From: Spirodela intermedia
Lineage: Eukaryota > Streptophyta > Magnoliopsida > Alismatales > Araceae
NCBI GenBank assembly: GCA_902729315.2
Contig: LR746269.1
Location: 5,363,501 to 5,427,500, forward strand
DNA length: 64,000 nucleotides
Reading direction: 5' to 3'
Part shown: positions 36,422 to 49,396 of the stretch, piece by piece
Numbering within the stretch: position 1 is the stretch's first letter
Layout: each line of letters begins with the position of its first letter
Notes under the pieces: model-generated
The model's database searches: none
Told to the model about the DNA's origin: nothing
Seen by the model: only the letters and a program-made list of their open reading frames with translations
Position numbers and translations under genes: made by a program

Positions 36422-39400
36422 ATGGCCTCCGCCAGGACATCGCATGAGGGAATCGACATCGGGAGGGTGTGGCTTGACGGCGAGCCTTCTTCCTCGGTCT
36501 CTTCTCGGCTGCGGGAGGCCCTCACGAACTGCTCCAAGGTACGTTCTGCGTGAGCGGGATTTAGCTGGGGGACAGGGAGGGAGAACTGCTCTGCACTATG
36601 CCCTGATTCTTCTTTTTTGTATTAGTATTTTGCCGCCGGGGATTACGGTGGCGGAGACAAGGCGATCGCGGAGGTTGTCGAACTGCTGACCAACATAGTG
36701 GAATGGTCACCGTCAGCTTCGGAGAATGTTGTCCCTAGGGAGGCCGTCTCGGAGGAGGCGTTGCTGGAGATCCTTGAATTTTTATCATCTCCTACTGCAG
36801 ATGAGGTTAATATTTTTCAGAAAATTGTCCCCGTTTGAGGTAGGTGTTTACGCCTTTGATGTGTCGTCGCATTCGTTTGCAGATGACGGTAGATGCACTC
36901 TCTTTGGAGCTTCCGAAGCTGGTGGTGAAGTTCGTCGGTATCTCTGATGAATGTAGGAAGTACGCGGAGAGGATTATAGACTACCTCATTACCACTTGCA
37001 ACCCACGTGACATGCTTTCAATGCTCTGTGAGGCGAGTAACCAATTGGAGAGGTTTATTTCATTTTCTTTTTACCAGGGACTTCTGATTCGTTTACTTAT
37101 CTAAGACAGATCATGCCTGATATCGTGTTTGTAATTTGAGTAGATTAACTTTGATGAACTTTAAACTTGCTTTTGCCTCCGTAAATTCCCTAGGAAAATA
37201 TAATTTCGCATTGGGTTTTCGTTCATATATCTTGGGTATTGGTATACTGTGCGAATTTGACATGAACATGTCGAAATAATCCAAACCTTATGATCGAAAA
37301 TATATCCTCCTCGTAGCGAAATATTTGTATCACGAGGAACATTTTTTTTGAAAGAGGACCGCACGTCTGAAAGAAATTTGTGAAGATAATCACTGTGTGA
37401 TCTATGAACTAATTTCTCTACCTATGTTCCATGGTTGGAACTTGTGTAGCAAAAAGAGGTCATTTGTTTTTCTTCGAATGGAATACGTATCTTTCTGTAT
37501 TTTCTTTACAGATAGGTTTAAAAGATATAATGAATATGTCGAGTCGTGATTTATACATTTTCAATGTCGCTGTCGTCTTCAATGCATTGATATAAACCTT
37601 ATCACGTTGATCTATGCTTGGTTAGAACAGAGCATAGATCCAAGTGTTTTCCAAAAGGATAAAAATCCAATTTCGATTTTACACTTGATCTTCACCCGGG
37701 AAACAATCTGTCGAATTTTCTATAATCTTCACTCGGCCAGTTTTATGCCATAGAGTGAAGTGAAACACTGTCGTTGGTTTTAATATCTCATGTTTAAATT
37801 GGACATGAGCAGCGTGCATCAGTCAAGCCATTGCAATCATTCTCTTTAACAGTTGTTTGACGAATGCTTCTATGTTAGTTTATTCATTATTTGGAAGGGT
37901 AAAACTTAATTTCTCATGTATGGTACGGTGCGCTGATATCTGCATAGCTAGTACGATGCTCGATGATCCTTGTTTGCATCGTTTCTGACATCCTCTACTT
38001 TGCTCCAGGCATTAGATTCGCAAATTAAAGTATCTACAATGCCCATTGATTTTGTCGTTCTCTTGGCAGGACTATCGAAAGGTAATCCCTCAGAGAACCA
38101 CACAAGGCTATTGAAACACACAGGCCTGTTCTTTGTATTTCAATTTGTGATGTAGTTTGTCCGTCCATTTCCGGTTCTTTCTGGTGGAATAAATCATTTT
38201 TTTTGGGTTTTAACTTTTTAATTCGAAACAAGAAGTCACATGGTCTCGAAAGTTCACATAAGAACTTCAAGTATTGACATTTGAAGATAGATTTGCTGAA
38301 TTTTTCTTTTCTCTCCTGACAGTTGACGTACTGAATTTTGTCTTTAGTGATCCTTAGCGTCAGGAGGCATCATGTTCAGCAAATAAAAGTGGCACTTCCT
38401 GTTGTTCTCAAAGTTACCCGTACTATATCTTCAGATTTTGATGGGGAAGATGAAGTTTCTCTTCTTGATCTTTATAGAGCAGTTATTGGCATCGGGATAT
38501 CCATTCAGTCAGTCTGTGATAAATCGGTCTGTGAAGTTTCTGAGGGCACCTCATCCTATTTTTGCATTTATGAAGCCACCTGGTGCACGAAAAACATCTC
38601 AATCTGCATTGTTCGTTTCTTCTTCTGTCATGCAATAGATGGGAGAAAGGAAAGAAGAGCTCCGTGCTATACTCGGTCTATACACAATACAAAACTTGGT
38701 CAGTCGTGCTCACTTTGGAATTTTTATTTTTATTTTTTATTTGGAAAATACAGTTGCCTCTCATGCATTAACTAGACAGGTTTCTTTACTTGATACTTAG
38801 GCTGTTTTATTTTCCTGTGTAATTTTTTCTCTAGGCATTTCTTTCCATGAGTAATCTGGCAAGCAAAGTTTCAAGCTGTATTTCTTCTGTGAAAGAATTA
38901 TCTCAGTTCCTTCCGATTTGTGGCTTGTCTTATCTTGGCCTTATAACTGGAGATGATGTTGAATCAATTAATCGGGCAGTTTGGGGAGGTATTATTTTCT
39001 TTTCTATTTTTTCTGTTATAGTTTATTTTAGATATTTCCTTTTCTCTGAGTTCTTTATGATAAATTGCAGAAGATGAAGATGACTTTGTGATTTGGTTGC
39101 CATCAGCTAAGGGTGGCGCATGTCTTGCAGGTCTCTTTTGACATATTCCTCGTAATTTTTCTATATCTTTAAAAAATATCCATCACTCTTTTACTCACTC
39201 ATTAATTATGGCTGATTACTTCTCCCTATTTATGGTTTTTCTGACATTTTATCAGTGTTATGGGGTTCTATCTCTGAGGAGGTTGCAAAAGCCGCTGGAG
39301 AGCTAGTGGTTACTCTTTTGGATGAACTTCGCACAAGTCCGACTAAGAGGTGGCAAGCAGTTGGAATGCTGAAGCATCTGCTCTCATCAACCGATTATTC

Positions 39401-41340
39401 ATGGAAAATTAAAGCTCACAGTGTTGAACTACTTCTAAACATCATGGATGCAACTGTCGATGAAGAACAAGATAATGATTGTACAGAGAGATCATTCCTA
39501 ATCCCCAGCATTTTTGCTGCTTTGCAGGTAGTACTACTTGTGTGAGGGTGGGGCTGATGTGATTGATGACCATCATTCCTACGCACTCTCTCTTATGGCA
39601 AATAAACCTTTCAGGCTCTCGAGAAGGTGATGGTATTTTCCGCAGATGCAGCTTTGAGGAAGAAAGCTTTCTCTGCATTTAAGAAAGTATGTAGCACATT
39701 ATCAAATATTTCTCTGTCATGCTCTATTAATATGTGCTTAATCAGGAGAAAAAAAACCTGTCTCACTCGTATCTGTTAAACTCTAGTGAGTTATAATTTT
39801 ATTTTTTTTATTTTTTTTGCACTGAACATCAAAATTTCTTACAAGAACTTGAAGGATTTCATTTCATTTTCAGTTATCGTACCAACCAACACCTGCCCCT
39901 CAGCTGCCAGTTCAAATACCTTTCCATTCTAACCTGTTTGATGCGTTTCCAGTATCAGACTGCAACTCATGCTTTTGCCGCCTGAAATTATCTGCTCTCA
40001 AGATACTAATCTCATCTCCATGAGGCTAAATACCCGCTTGGTTTCCTGTCATCAGTCTCTAACTTTGTTTCTTGGGGCCATCACTGAAGAACCATTTTGT
40101 TGGCAGCTGATTCTTCAAGCATGTATGCATCTGTGGATATGCTTCATTTATGGTATATTCGACATGATTTCTGCTGATGCTTTCAATTGGGTGATTGGAT
40201 TCCACGTGGATTATTCGGACGGTCAACTCAGTTCCATCATACTCGTCCACGTCGCATAGCTGCATGAGGATGTGGCTCCCGACGACTTCCCCCTCAGTGA
40301 TGCGATGAGAGAGGAGAATGATTATCAGTCCTACCCTTTTTGTGGAAGCCTGATTAATGTGCGGAAAAACATCAATTTTTTTTCTATATCAGCGATATAT
40401 TTTTTGCCCACTCACCAGAAATTGTCATGCCTATTTTTGGAAAAAAAACCCATCAGTATCTGGTTTTCCTCTATTTTTACCCATAATTCTTCCCCGAAAT
40501 GGATCTCATAATTTTTATTCTTATTTTTTTCGGCGAAATTTCTCCAGGTAGTGTCTGATATTCCGCGTCTCCAAAGGTTCGACGTCCTGAAGGCTCTGAT
40601 CACAAATAGCTCATCTCCCGACATGGTGAGCTCCCCCCGGGTCTCCGAGACACGTCTTGCCACTTGTCGCTTATGGAAGTCCCCACGTGGACAGGTCGGG
40701 CTTCTTCTGGATCTTGTCCGAGAGGAGGTCAACCAGGAGAGCAGGAGAGGGGCTTCGTCATCAGAAGACGCACCTTCGTTCTGGAGCGGGAGCGCCCTCG
40801 AGCTGGTCGAGCTGGTCCTCAGACCGCCTAAGGGTGGCCCCCCTGCCTTCCCCCAGGACGGCGTGCCGGTACTCTTCTGAAACTCACTTTTCTCAGGCCC
40901 AGGCCCATTAGTGGCATCGCCCATTAACACAATTATCTTCTATTGCTGACGTCATCATAACGGGCACAGGTCTTGGCCGCCCTCAACCTCTACCGATTCA
41001 TTCTGATAAGGGCCTCCGCAGGTAAAATCATGGTGGGTCGGTCAACGGCCGTTTTCATTCCCTTTTTCTGGTTGACTTCGGGTCTTGGTCAGCGCCTCTT
41101 TTCTTTTCTTCATTCTTCACAGAAGGAAGGAACCAGGGGGGTCTGCTCACCGGAGCCCACCTGCGGAAAGCCTACGCGGAGTGGCTCCTCCCGCTCCGGG
41201 CGCTGGTGACGGGAATCGAAGCGGAGAGCCGAGAGGACGACGGTGAGCTCACCCTCCACGCCCACTCCCTGAACCCCGTCCAGCTGGTCTTGTATCGTTG
41301 CATCGAGCTCGTCGAGGGCTGTCTGAAACACGCCAAGTGA
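36422..41340 (+). CDS. Aberrant lateral root formation 4 (ALF4), glomulin-like SCF regulator
   Basis: Fourteen exons: 36422-36538, 36626-36805, 36883-37032, 38009-38081, 38348-38526, 38639-38698, 38835-38988, 39071-39130, 39256-39527, 39615-39686, 40548-40625, 40695-40868, 40970-41021 and 41123-41340. They join in frame to 612 residues, close to Arabidopsis ALF4. The protein is mostly helical repeats. Recognisable ALF4 blocks are FLPICGLSYLGLITGDD, FVIWLPSAKGGACLA, KRWQAVGMLKHLLSS, RFDVLKALITNSSSPDM, GLLLDLVREEV and the C-terminal NPVQLVLYRCIELVEGCLK. In Arabidopsis, ALF4 binds the RBX1 subunit of SCF ligases, limits their activity and is needed for lateral roots. Oddity: intron 3 (37033-38008) appears to start with GC (GAG|GCGAGT), because the nearest GT would shift the frame into a stop. 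Confidence 0.93.
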
Positions 41341-41591
41341 AGCTCGTAGACCTCCCCGATGTAATCAGGCGCCATTTTTTCTAATCCGGAAAACCGACTC
41401 TTTTTCTTCTTCTCCTCTTTCCCTGGTATTATCCGAAGTTATATAAATAAATAAGTAATATATATATATAGTTTGATTGCTCCTTATTGGAATGGGAATC
41501 ACCGAAATGCCCCTGAGGAGGCTCGGCTCTGAAACCATGAGGGCGAGTGAGGCGGTTCCATCTATGTACAAAACTCGAGGATCGTGGCGGT

Positions 41592-42450
41592 CTAAATTTC
41601 GTCATCAGGTGAACGGTTGAGGTCGAAGGGGAAGGACACTGCAGGCGGAGGAGGTGTCGGCCGGGTTCTTCGGCCTCCTTCGTACTCGGGGGCGGGCCCA
41701 GGCTGAGTTCTCTCCGTGTTGACCTCTCCGGGGTCAACAGGAGACACAGAGACTTTCGGGGGCGGTCCGCTTGACTGAAAGAGATACATATACCCATTAG
41801 GAAGCTACGCAGAAAGAAAGGCAATGGAAGAGAAATGTTTATGGATCGATTTTATGTGTTTTCAGCACTTATAATTTATTTATTTTAAAAAAACCCACAA
41901 ATTCAGAAAAGAAAAGAAAAGAAAAGAAAAACTATCACAGGTTCTAATTTGTTCACACATACTTGTGCACGATGTATGTTTTTAAATAGTTTCTTTTGTG
42001 TGTTTTAAGCACCTTGAATTATTTATAAAAAACCCCATAAGTTCAGAAATAAGAGCTCTCACAGACTCGATATTTTGGAGATGAATCCTCTCGATGCATG
42101 CCTCCCTTGGACTCTAATCATTGCTGTTTTGAGGAACGGAGGAAGGAAGCGCCTGACGGCATGAGGCAAGAGAGTAAGCAATCTTTCCGGATTTGGGCAG
42201 TTTTAGCCCCCCTTGGATTCGAGGTCTGGCTGACCGACACAAACTAACCCATTTCTGGTTTTATGGGCATGGTCCCGATCTGACGAGCGATTTCAAAGTC
42301 AACTAGGAGGATTTTAATCGCCGAGGAATCGGGGAAATGATGGGGGGGAGGCGAGATTTGCAGCATTATCGAAAGGTACCGGCTAATCCTAAGGAAATGA
42401 TACAAAAAGATCTAAACAGAATACTTGGATGCCACCACTAAGAGATAGAG

Positions 42451-42539
<89 letters not shown>

Positions 42540-43030
42540 TACCTCCAGTTTCTTCAAGGACGAGTTCTCCTCCAGCAGAACGCTGTAGATCTCCTCTTGT
42601 CTGGCTAGCTCCTGCTTGAATCAAGCACAAGATCATCAGCATCAGCATCAGCATCATCATCTTCATCTTCGTCAAAAAATAAGAAGAAAAAGTTGCCAAA
42701 CTCATGGATCCTATCGGGGATTCTTCTTTCACGGAGGATTGCAGAGAAGAGGATGAGAGGGAATAACCCCACCTTGCGGAGCTCGGCCTGCTCCTGCAGC
42801 AGGAAGTCCTTCATGGCTCGCAGCTCCATGACCGTCTGCATTCATCGAAGGAAGAAAGGTTTCGTCAGAACCCTTCAAACGTGGAGACGCGTTCATAAGA
42901 TGGAGAAACACAGACGATCGGGTGGGCCTTTCCTGCTATATCCACTGTTTCCCCTCTCTCTCTAAAACTTGCTCCTTTACCCTCCAACTCCTTACTTATA
43001 TAGCTACATGTCCGGAGAGTGCACGGGAGG

Positions 43031-43120
<90 letters not shown>

Positions 43121-43867
43121 CGGGAAGGAATGTGTACCTTTTTCTTCCCCTGCCGCCTGTCGCCGACCGAGCTCGGACAGGTCGATGTCAATCTGAAAGG
43201 CTCCACAATCGCGGAAACCTTCGACGGCGTCCGGAGGCCGTCTGCCGCCGCCGCCGCCGCCGCCGCCATCACAACGTCCTGGGAAGAAGAAGAAGAAGCG
43301 ACAACCTGAGCTCAACGGGCGCAGCAACAGTCCATCACCATCACGGGCCAGCGAGGAGAGCCCCGCGGAGAGAGAACACGGAAGCCACAGATTGGAGGAC
43401 GAAGAAGGGAACACTCGAGACAGCTCGTGACGCCATTAACGCCGGATGGCGCGGAGCCATCAAGCCTCCTTGAAGAGGGAGATCGCCGGAGATATTCCTA
43501 GCCGACGAGAATCTGAAGAAGGGGAGTCCTCTCCCCCCCCCTCCCTCCTCCCTCGGAGGACAAAGCGGGTATAGAAATTAATAAAAAAATGGGCGGCGGC
43601 AGATCGGCAGCGTCCGTCGCAGCAGAATCGACCGCATCCATTGCCCTCCCTCCTCCGCCGTCCAACCAACAGTGGAGGCAGTTTCTCGCGGATACCCCGG
43701 CGATGGCGAGTAATTACAGTGGGACTCCTTGGTAAGTGGTCTCGTGACGCGTGTGCACCTTCCACAAGCCCTCCCTCTTCCTGGATAGCAGACCACAAGC
43801 GGGGACCTACCGCCACCCCGCACTCCCCCCCACCCACCAGGGGGGAGAGAGAGACAGACAGACAGAC

Positions 43868-43908
<41 letters not shown>

Positions 43909-44444
43909 AATGCAGAAGGAAAGTGGTCGCTACGTCTAAGAAACTACGAGGAAGGGAAGGGGAAGAAGACCAGGGAACTGACCTTGTTCGATCTGAAGAC
44001 GGTGGGGGATCTGGCGGCGGCCGGCGTCGATCTCGGAGAAGACCGCGGCAGCAGGACCGGATCTCCGCGCAGGTGCGCGGTGGTCTTCTGGCGCCTCTTC
44101 GGGGGGGGGGAGGGCGCCGACCAGCCGTCGTCGCAGAGAGCTCCCGACGCCGCCGATCTGCCGCTCCAGGAGAGCGGTGTCGTCGGACTGGCGCGCTTGT
44201 CCGCCTTCTCCTCCTCCTCCTCCTCCTCCTCCGGCCGGGGCATCCTCGGCGGCGCCGGCGCGATCTGCGTCCTTCTCGGCGCCGGCGCGGAGAGCTCCGA
44301 GACCGGGACCGACGATCCGAAGGTCTTCGAGCGGGAGAGCCAGATCAGCAGCTTCGCTACCACGGCGATGTCCTCCTCGGCGCGCGCCAGGAACTCGCCG
44401 TCTCCGTCCTCCTCTTCCTGCTCCCTTGTCGCGTGGCACTCCAT
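41592..44444 (-). CDS. Coiled-coil protein with C-terminal EAR repression motif, uncharacterised
   Basis: Five exons in transcript order: 44444-43983, 43278-43138, 42835-42773, 42611-42543 and 41774-41592. They join in frame to 305 residues. Exon 1 is acidic and proline/serine-rich, includes a run of eight glutamates and an early hydrophobic helix ([13 protein letters not shown]), and ends in a basic region. Exon 2 begins DVVM followed by an alanine run. Exons 3 and 4 form a short heptad-like coil ([18 protein letters not shown], then [18 protein letters not shown]). The last exon is proline-rich and ends with [17 protein letters not shown] (residues 296-301) fits the DLNxxP form of the EAR motif, which recruits TOPLESS-type corepressors. 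No DNA-binding domain was seen, so it may be an adaptor in repression. I do not recognise a named family. CT tracts fill introns 1, 2 and 4. Confidence 0.75.
42454..42537. repeat. Long (GA)n microsatellite in intron 4 of the EAR-motif gene
   Basis: About 84 bases of almost pure GA (CT on the sense strand), beginning only six bases after the intron 4 donor at 42542-42541. Confidence 0.95.
43028..43118. repeat. Interrupted (GA)n microsatellite in intron 2 of the EAR-motif gene
   Basis: GA run broken by AAAG and GGG units. On the sense strand it is CT-rich and starts about 20 bases after the exon 2 donor at 43137. Confidence 0.95.
43871..43907. repeat. (GA)n with adjacent (GACA)n in intron 1 of the EAR-motif gene
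   Basis: A GA run preceded by four GACA units (43853-43868). It is CT-rich on the sense strand. Confidence 0.9.
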
Positions 44445-44499
44445 GCCGAGAAACCTTAGATAACACCGAGAAAAGTGCGCCTGTCTAGATGTTCCAGAT

Positions 44500-44500
<1 letters not shown>

Positions 44501-44533
<33 letters not shown>
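44501..44533. repeat. (GA)n upstream of the EAR-motif gene
   Basis: It reads CT on the sense strand, 57-89 bases before the start codon at 44444, so it probably lies in the 5' leader or core promoter. Confidence 0.9.
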
Positions 44534-44535
<2 letters not shown>

Positions 44536-47500
44536 TGAAAGGGGCCGGTGGGAGAGGAGTGGGCGTGGGGGGGCCAGGAAAAGACCCAAACCTTGCGGTG
44601 GCGTCGTGGCCTTTACCGGTGGTTGGGGGTGGAGAGAGCGAGAAGCTGGGTGTGGGAATGTGGTGGAGCCCATTTTGACTGACGCGCGTCGCTATGCGGC
44701 GCGCCATCAGATCAGCGCCGCACCAGCGGCTGTCCACGCTTGGATTCTTTCCTCGATGACAATCCACATATCCGGAAAGATCGAAGAAAAAGCAACATCT
44801 AATCTCTACGAATAATTATCCCTTAAAGAAGTCGGAAAACAAAATAGACATGTAAATATCGGGCTTTTGTTAAAAAAATCCACTCCCTTTATTCCTTCTG
44901 AAACGATGGCTTCCCCCTCTGAAAAGCCGAACCAAAACACGAGTAACGATCACCACATTCTTCTTTCTTTTTTCCTTTTTATTAAGAATAAAAATGTGAC
45001 CCAAGCTATCAGATCGAAAAACTGGCCTGAAAAGTCAACCCACGAACAGATTTTCCAGAATTGGCCACGTGATCAATTATTTGAAACACCCAATACACAC
45101 GGGCACCGACCAGCAGGTTCCTATTCACAGCTGAAAACATGGATTCAGTTGGTATCCAATCCAGATTTACCTGATAATTCTCATTTCTCCTTCGCTAATA
45201 CCCCCTGGGGATGAGATTAGAAGGCGATTAAGCTCAGCTCTTGCTGTCAGAAATAGCTTCAGAGAACGCGGGCATTGGAGTCTGTTTGAGCCATTCAAGC
45301 ATTTGGTTTGTTAGCACTGATGGAAGATAAATGGTTTGTAAGCAAAGGAAATCACCCAAATTAGCAAACTTATGAAGCATATGGATCATGGGAAGGAATT
45401 AAATGGTGATATTGTATTAGATAAGATTAAGTAAATGGAGATTGCTGTAGAAGAACACCATTCAAGGAAACGAGAAAAATCTCAAGATTGGTGACCCAGA
45501 AGAGCTGAAAGCACAAGGAATGAGATATTCTCAGTCTGCAACTCCAGGAAATGATGAGCAATACGAATTTGTTTCCCTTTGGTAGATTTCTGCTGCGTCA
45601 TGCATGGAAAATCAGAGAAGAACCGTAGAAATGGAAAGATGCTTCGAGTGTATGATCGCATAGATCCATAACCACTAATAGAAATTTCAAGTTGAAAGAA
45701 ATAGTTTGTAAGCTGAAGACTGTAAGAGTGTGAAGGAAACAATGATGGGAGTGGTAGATGAATTCTGGTCCCGGAGAACTCTAACTCGTATCATTTCCCT
45801 GGCCGTTGACATTCATGAATTCAACAAGTAAATATACCACCAATAAGTTATTTTCGCGCACTGGAAAGCATTAAGAAAGAGATGACATTATTATTATTCC
45901 GTAAATAACTGAAAATATGACAAAGTCCAGAGGAAGCAAGACGTTGCAAAATCTTGTTTGGAGCATGTGCACCACAGAGTGAAAATGAGAAATGGATCAA
46001 TAAAGTAGAAAATTAACCAGAAAAAGAGAGTACTCGTAGTGGTAAAATGCGTCCGCAGAAAAAAACTAAATATTCTCGTTTTTTTTATCATATATCCATT
46101 TTTACAATGGTAGGAACATCAAGTTACATGTGAATGTGAATGCCAATGTTCACACATGCAAGCCCAAAATCTCTGCATCGACACGCCATTATGCGTTCAT
46201 GGATATATCTCCAGAAATTTTTTGAGTGTTATCATGAAGAGTGTGTAGAGGGCAAGGTAAAAGATACCATGGGTAAACAAGTATTCTATAGAAAGGTGGA
46301 CGTCGTCTTTGTCATACAATGAAGAGAAATTTACTTATCATCCATAAAATATTTCTCACGAGTAATCCTAGGAATAACGAAGAAAAAAAGGAAGAATAGA
46401 CACCTTTAGAGACTTCTAGAGCCATCCTTGCTATTTCAATGTAGCACGCCGAAATGTGTTCAAAGGATATTCTTTCTGATGCATTAATCGTCAACGGAAT
46501 GCCATCTAACTTTTCTTGAATGCCCCCCCCCCCCCTCACTTATTATGGACATTTTTCCTTCATGATCCCCAAGTCTTGGAATGCGGATGTTTTTTACTCG
46601 CCGTCTTCAGACAGTTTTTTTTTTTTTACATTTTTCTCAATCATTGGGGTGCCACAGAAGAGATTGTAAAATCCTTTTATAAAATAATCCTGAACATCTC
46701 ATATCAATGCTGATGTAAGGACTAGTTTCTCCTAAATACAAATGATATAATTTCCTCATTAAATTCTCTGCAATCTTTTTCTAGTTAAAATTAATTATTT
46801 GATTGTGTATCCATTCAGGCTTTCTGGACAGGAGATCTCCGTTGGTATGAAAGTGCATTAGTGTTTGACAAGAAACCTTGCCCTCCTCTCCTATTCTACC
46901 TTATTCCAGTCCTAAAGATGATCAGGTTCTCTCCAGCCCTGATACCCAATGTGGACTTGGATCAAAACCTTCAGAACTAAAAAAAAGCATAAACATTTCA
47001 AGAAACTAGATTTGCATAAACATTTCAAGAAAACTAGAACTAGAATTCCATTTCTACATCAAAAAAGGCCAAAAAAGCATAAGCATTTTAGGCAAAGACG
47101 GATAACATGTGGAACGGAAAATAAAAAAACCATCAGCAGGGAATATTTTCTATTATAAAAAAAAAATCTTAGATACAATCACGTCTCTATACGTGTGAAA
47201 CGATATTCCTGCTGTTTTGGGGCATCAGCTCCTAGCCATGGATGGCATCAATGATTTTCACAGTTCAAACATAGTCATTTTATTCCCTTGTGTAAGGAAG
47301 GTTGAGAAATGGAAGTATTCGAGCTCCTTTTATAGACTGTATTCTCTTTCTTTCTGCTTTTTTACTTTCCAGAATAGATTGAAGTATCTTCTTCGACAAG
47401 TTACTTGCATCCGGAAAATATGTGTACACGTTGACAGAATGGCATCCAGCACGAATTGAAATGTGTATTGATTCTTCTGGAAATATATGCAAAGAAAAAA

Positions 47501-49396
47501 AAATTCAATGAATACAGAATCCATAGCAGATCAAGGATTGGCCAGTAAACTAGGAACTGTCAAGCATCGGCTGGTACTGTATGGCGCCGGCCAGCACAAA
47601 AGTTCAAACATTAAATAATTACGAAGTCAAAAGAAAACTCCATCAGGTGGCTTAAATTGTAGTTCCTGGACCAATCAATATAAAAATTCTGAGAGTTACG
47701 AATGGCCATGATCTGAAGTCTAACGAATAAAATATCATGGAAAATCGTTCATGTGCTGATTTCTTTTTTCATTGGCGTATCTTCTGGATTGTTTTACTTG
47801 GGCATAATTAATGCAATTACGTTGTTAATTTGTGATTAAAATGAAATGAAATAAGGAATCGATAGAAATAAAGCGGCAAGTTTATCCATTAAGATAAATA
47901 CGGAATGGCCGGAGGACTTGAGATTCCCTACATAACTGATCAATAAATCAGATAAAGACCAGGCTACCTGAAGAACCAAAGGTCCTCAGTTCATCTCCCC
48001 CAGAAAGTGACGTTTCTTTGGATAATCCATTCTACAAATATTGAAACATGACTTCGATAATATACCTAATCCTGTTAAGACACGAGACGAGAGAGAAGAC
48101 AATTCACTGAGTAGCCTTAATGCCCAGAATAGGAATTAGGGTTTCTGATTTTAATTATTCACACAAGATAACTAGTTCCTACATGCAATATCTTAATAAT
48201 AAATAACTAATTCAGTTACAAGTCAAAAATCATGAATCATGGTCATCGAAATGGATCAACACACTCCGGCACAAAATGATAAATAAGTACACTGGACACG
48301 CTTTCTGGTAGGACACCGACGTTCAACTTCTGCTCTGACATCGACCGCCATAAGAAATCTTATTTATGAAGGACATAATACCCTAAGACCAAGATAATTT
48401 TTTGAAATGGAGCAACATTAAAATTCAGAATTCCATCCGATTCTGATATCTTTGAGTCCATTATATTCGAAGAGATGAAAAGAATACATTGTAATCGAGT
48501 CACGCAGATTAGTCACGCGAAGAAGCATTTTACATTCCGCATGACAGCCGAGGAGTGCATTGGACCTGTGGCGAATGCGAGCACACGATGATGTCTACGT
48601 CAGTGGGTGAGGAAGTGTAAATTTGTACCATCAAAAATACAGATTATAAGGAGAAAATATCAACAGCTCCAGCTAAATCACGGATATAGATTATTGCATG
48701 TAGGATACAGATCCCTAAGAGAACCGATCGGCAGCTTCTGCAGAAACTTCAACTCGTAGCAACGAATTTCGATGGTGCACGAACTAAAAACCTGTATTGG
48801 ATTCAAAAACGGGGAAAGAAACAACACGGAAAGAAAAGGGGAAAAACGATATCACATTCCGTTGTCGATCCTTCCCCAGCCCTCCTTTCTCCACTCCCCG
48901 GAGGGGACGCCCCCAGCGTCCCATGGCGCTGGCCTCCAATCGCTCCCGCGTCTGCCCATCACAAGAATCCAGAGCAATCCATTAGAGAATCGGAGGCTCG
49001 TCCAAGGCAATCAATGAACTTCCCCAGAGGTTTTCGTGGTCGATCCGCAGGAAGAGAACGTCGGAATGGACCTGCGTAAGGCGGTTGCACTAGCGCGACA
49101 ACAGAAGCCCATGATTGCAATCCCATACTAGTTAAGATATTTTCCCTCAATACCACCCCTGAATCTTCCAAAATGGTACAATGATAATTTAAAATTATTT
49201 AATGCCCCACACAAACAGCTGAGGTGACAGCGTGGATCTATCTCCTCCTCGAACTCATTTAAACGTAATAATAGTAATTATTATTATTATCGTCATGTCT
49301 CATTAATGTAGAGATATCATAATTTTCTTTCGGAAAAAAAGGGTATATACACAAATATGCTGTTGAGGAATCCAGTCGGCTTCCGAGTAAGACAAG
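44534..49396. other. Gene-free stretch of about 4.9 kb
   Basis: The left 300 bases are the probable promoter of the EAR-motif gene. The rest is AT-rich. I found no family match, no splice-consistent exon series and no retrotransposon motif. Short features are a C run at 46526-46536 and a diverged direct repeat of about 22 bp (agcataaacatttcaagaaact-like) near 46986, 47015 and 47076. ORFs up to about 115 codons occur, for example at 44867-45214, but resemble nothing I know. Confidence 0.5.

Noticed and set aside
42922-43473. Open frames of 75-183 codons rich in RE/ER or SL repeats
   Set aside because: They arise from GA/CT microsatellites, which are open in several frames. The same holds for frames at 1843-2552, 18040-18150 and 43940-44500.
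46526-46536. C homopolymer as a structural element
   Set aside because: A single short C run without partner sequence; most likely ordinary slippage.
47217-47460. Possible small genes in the 45-49 kb stretch
   Set aside because: Frames are short, AT-rich, lack family features and do not join through consistent splice sites.
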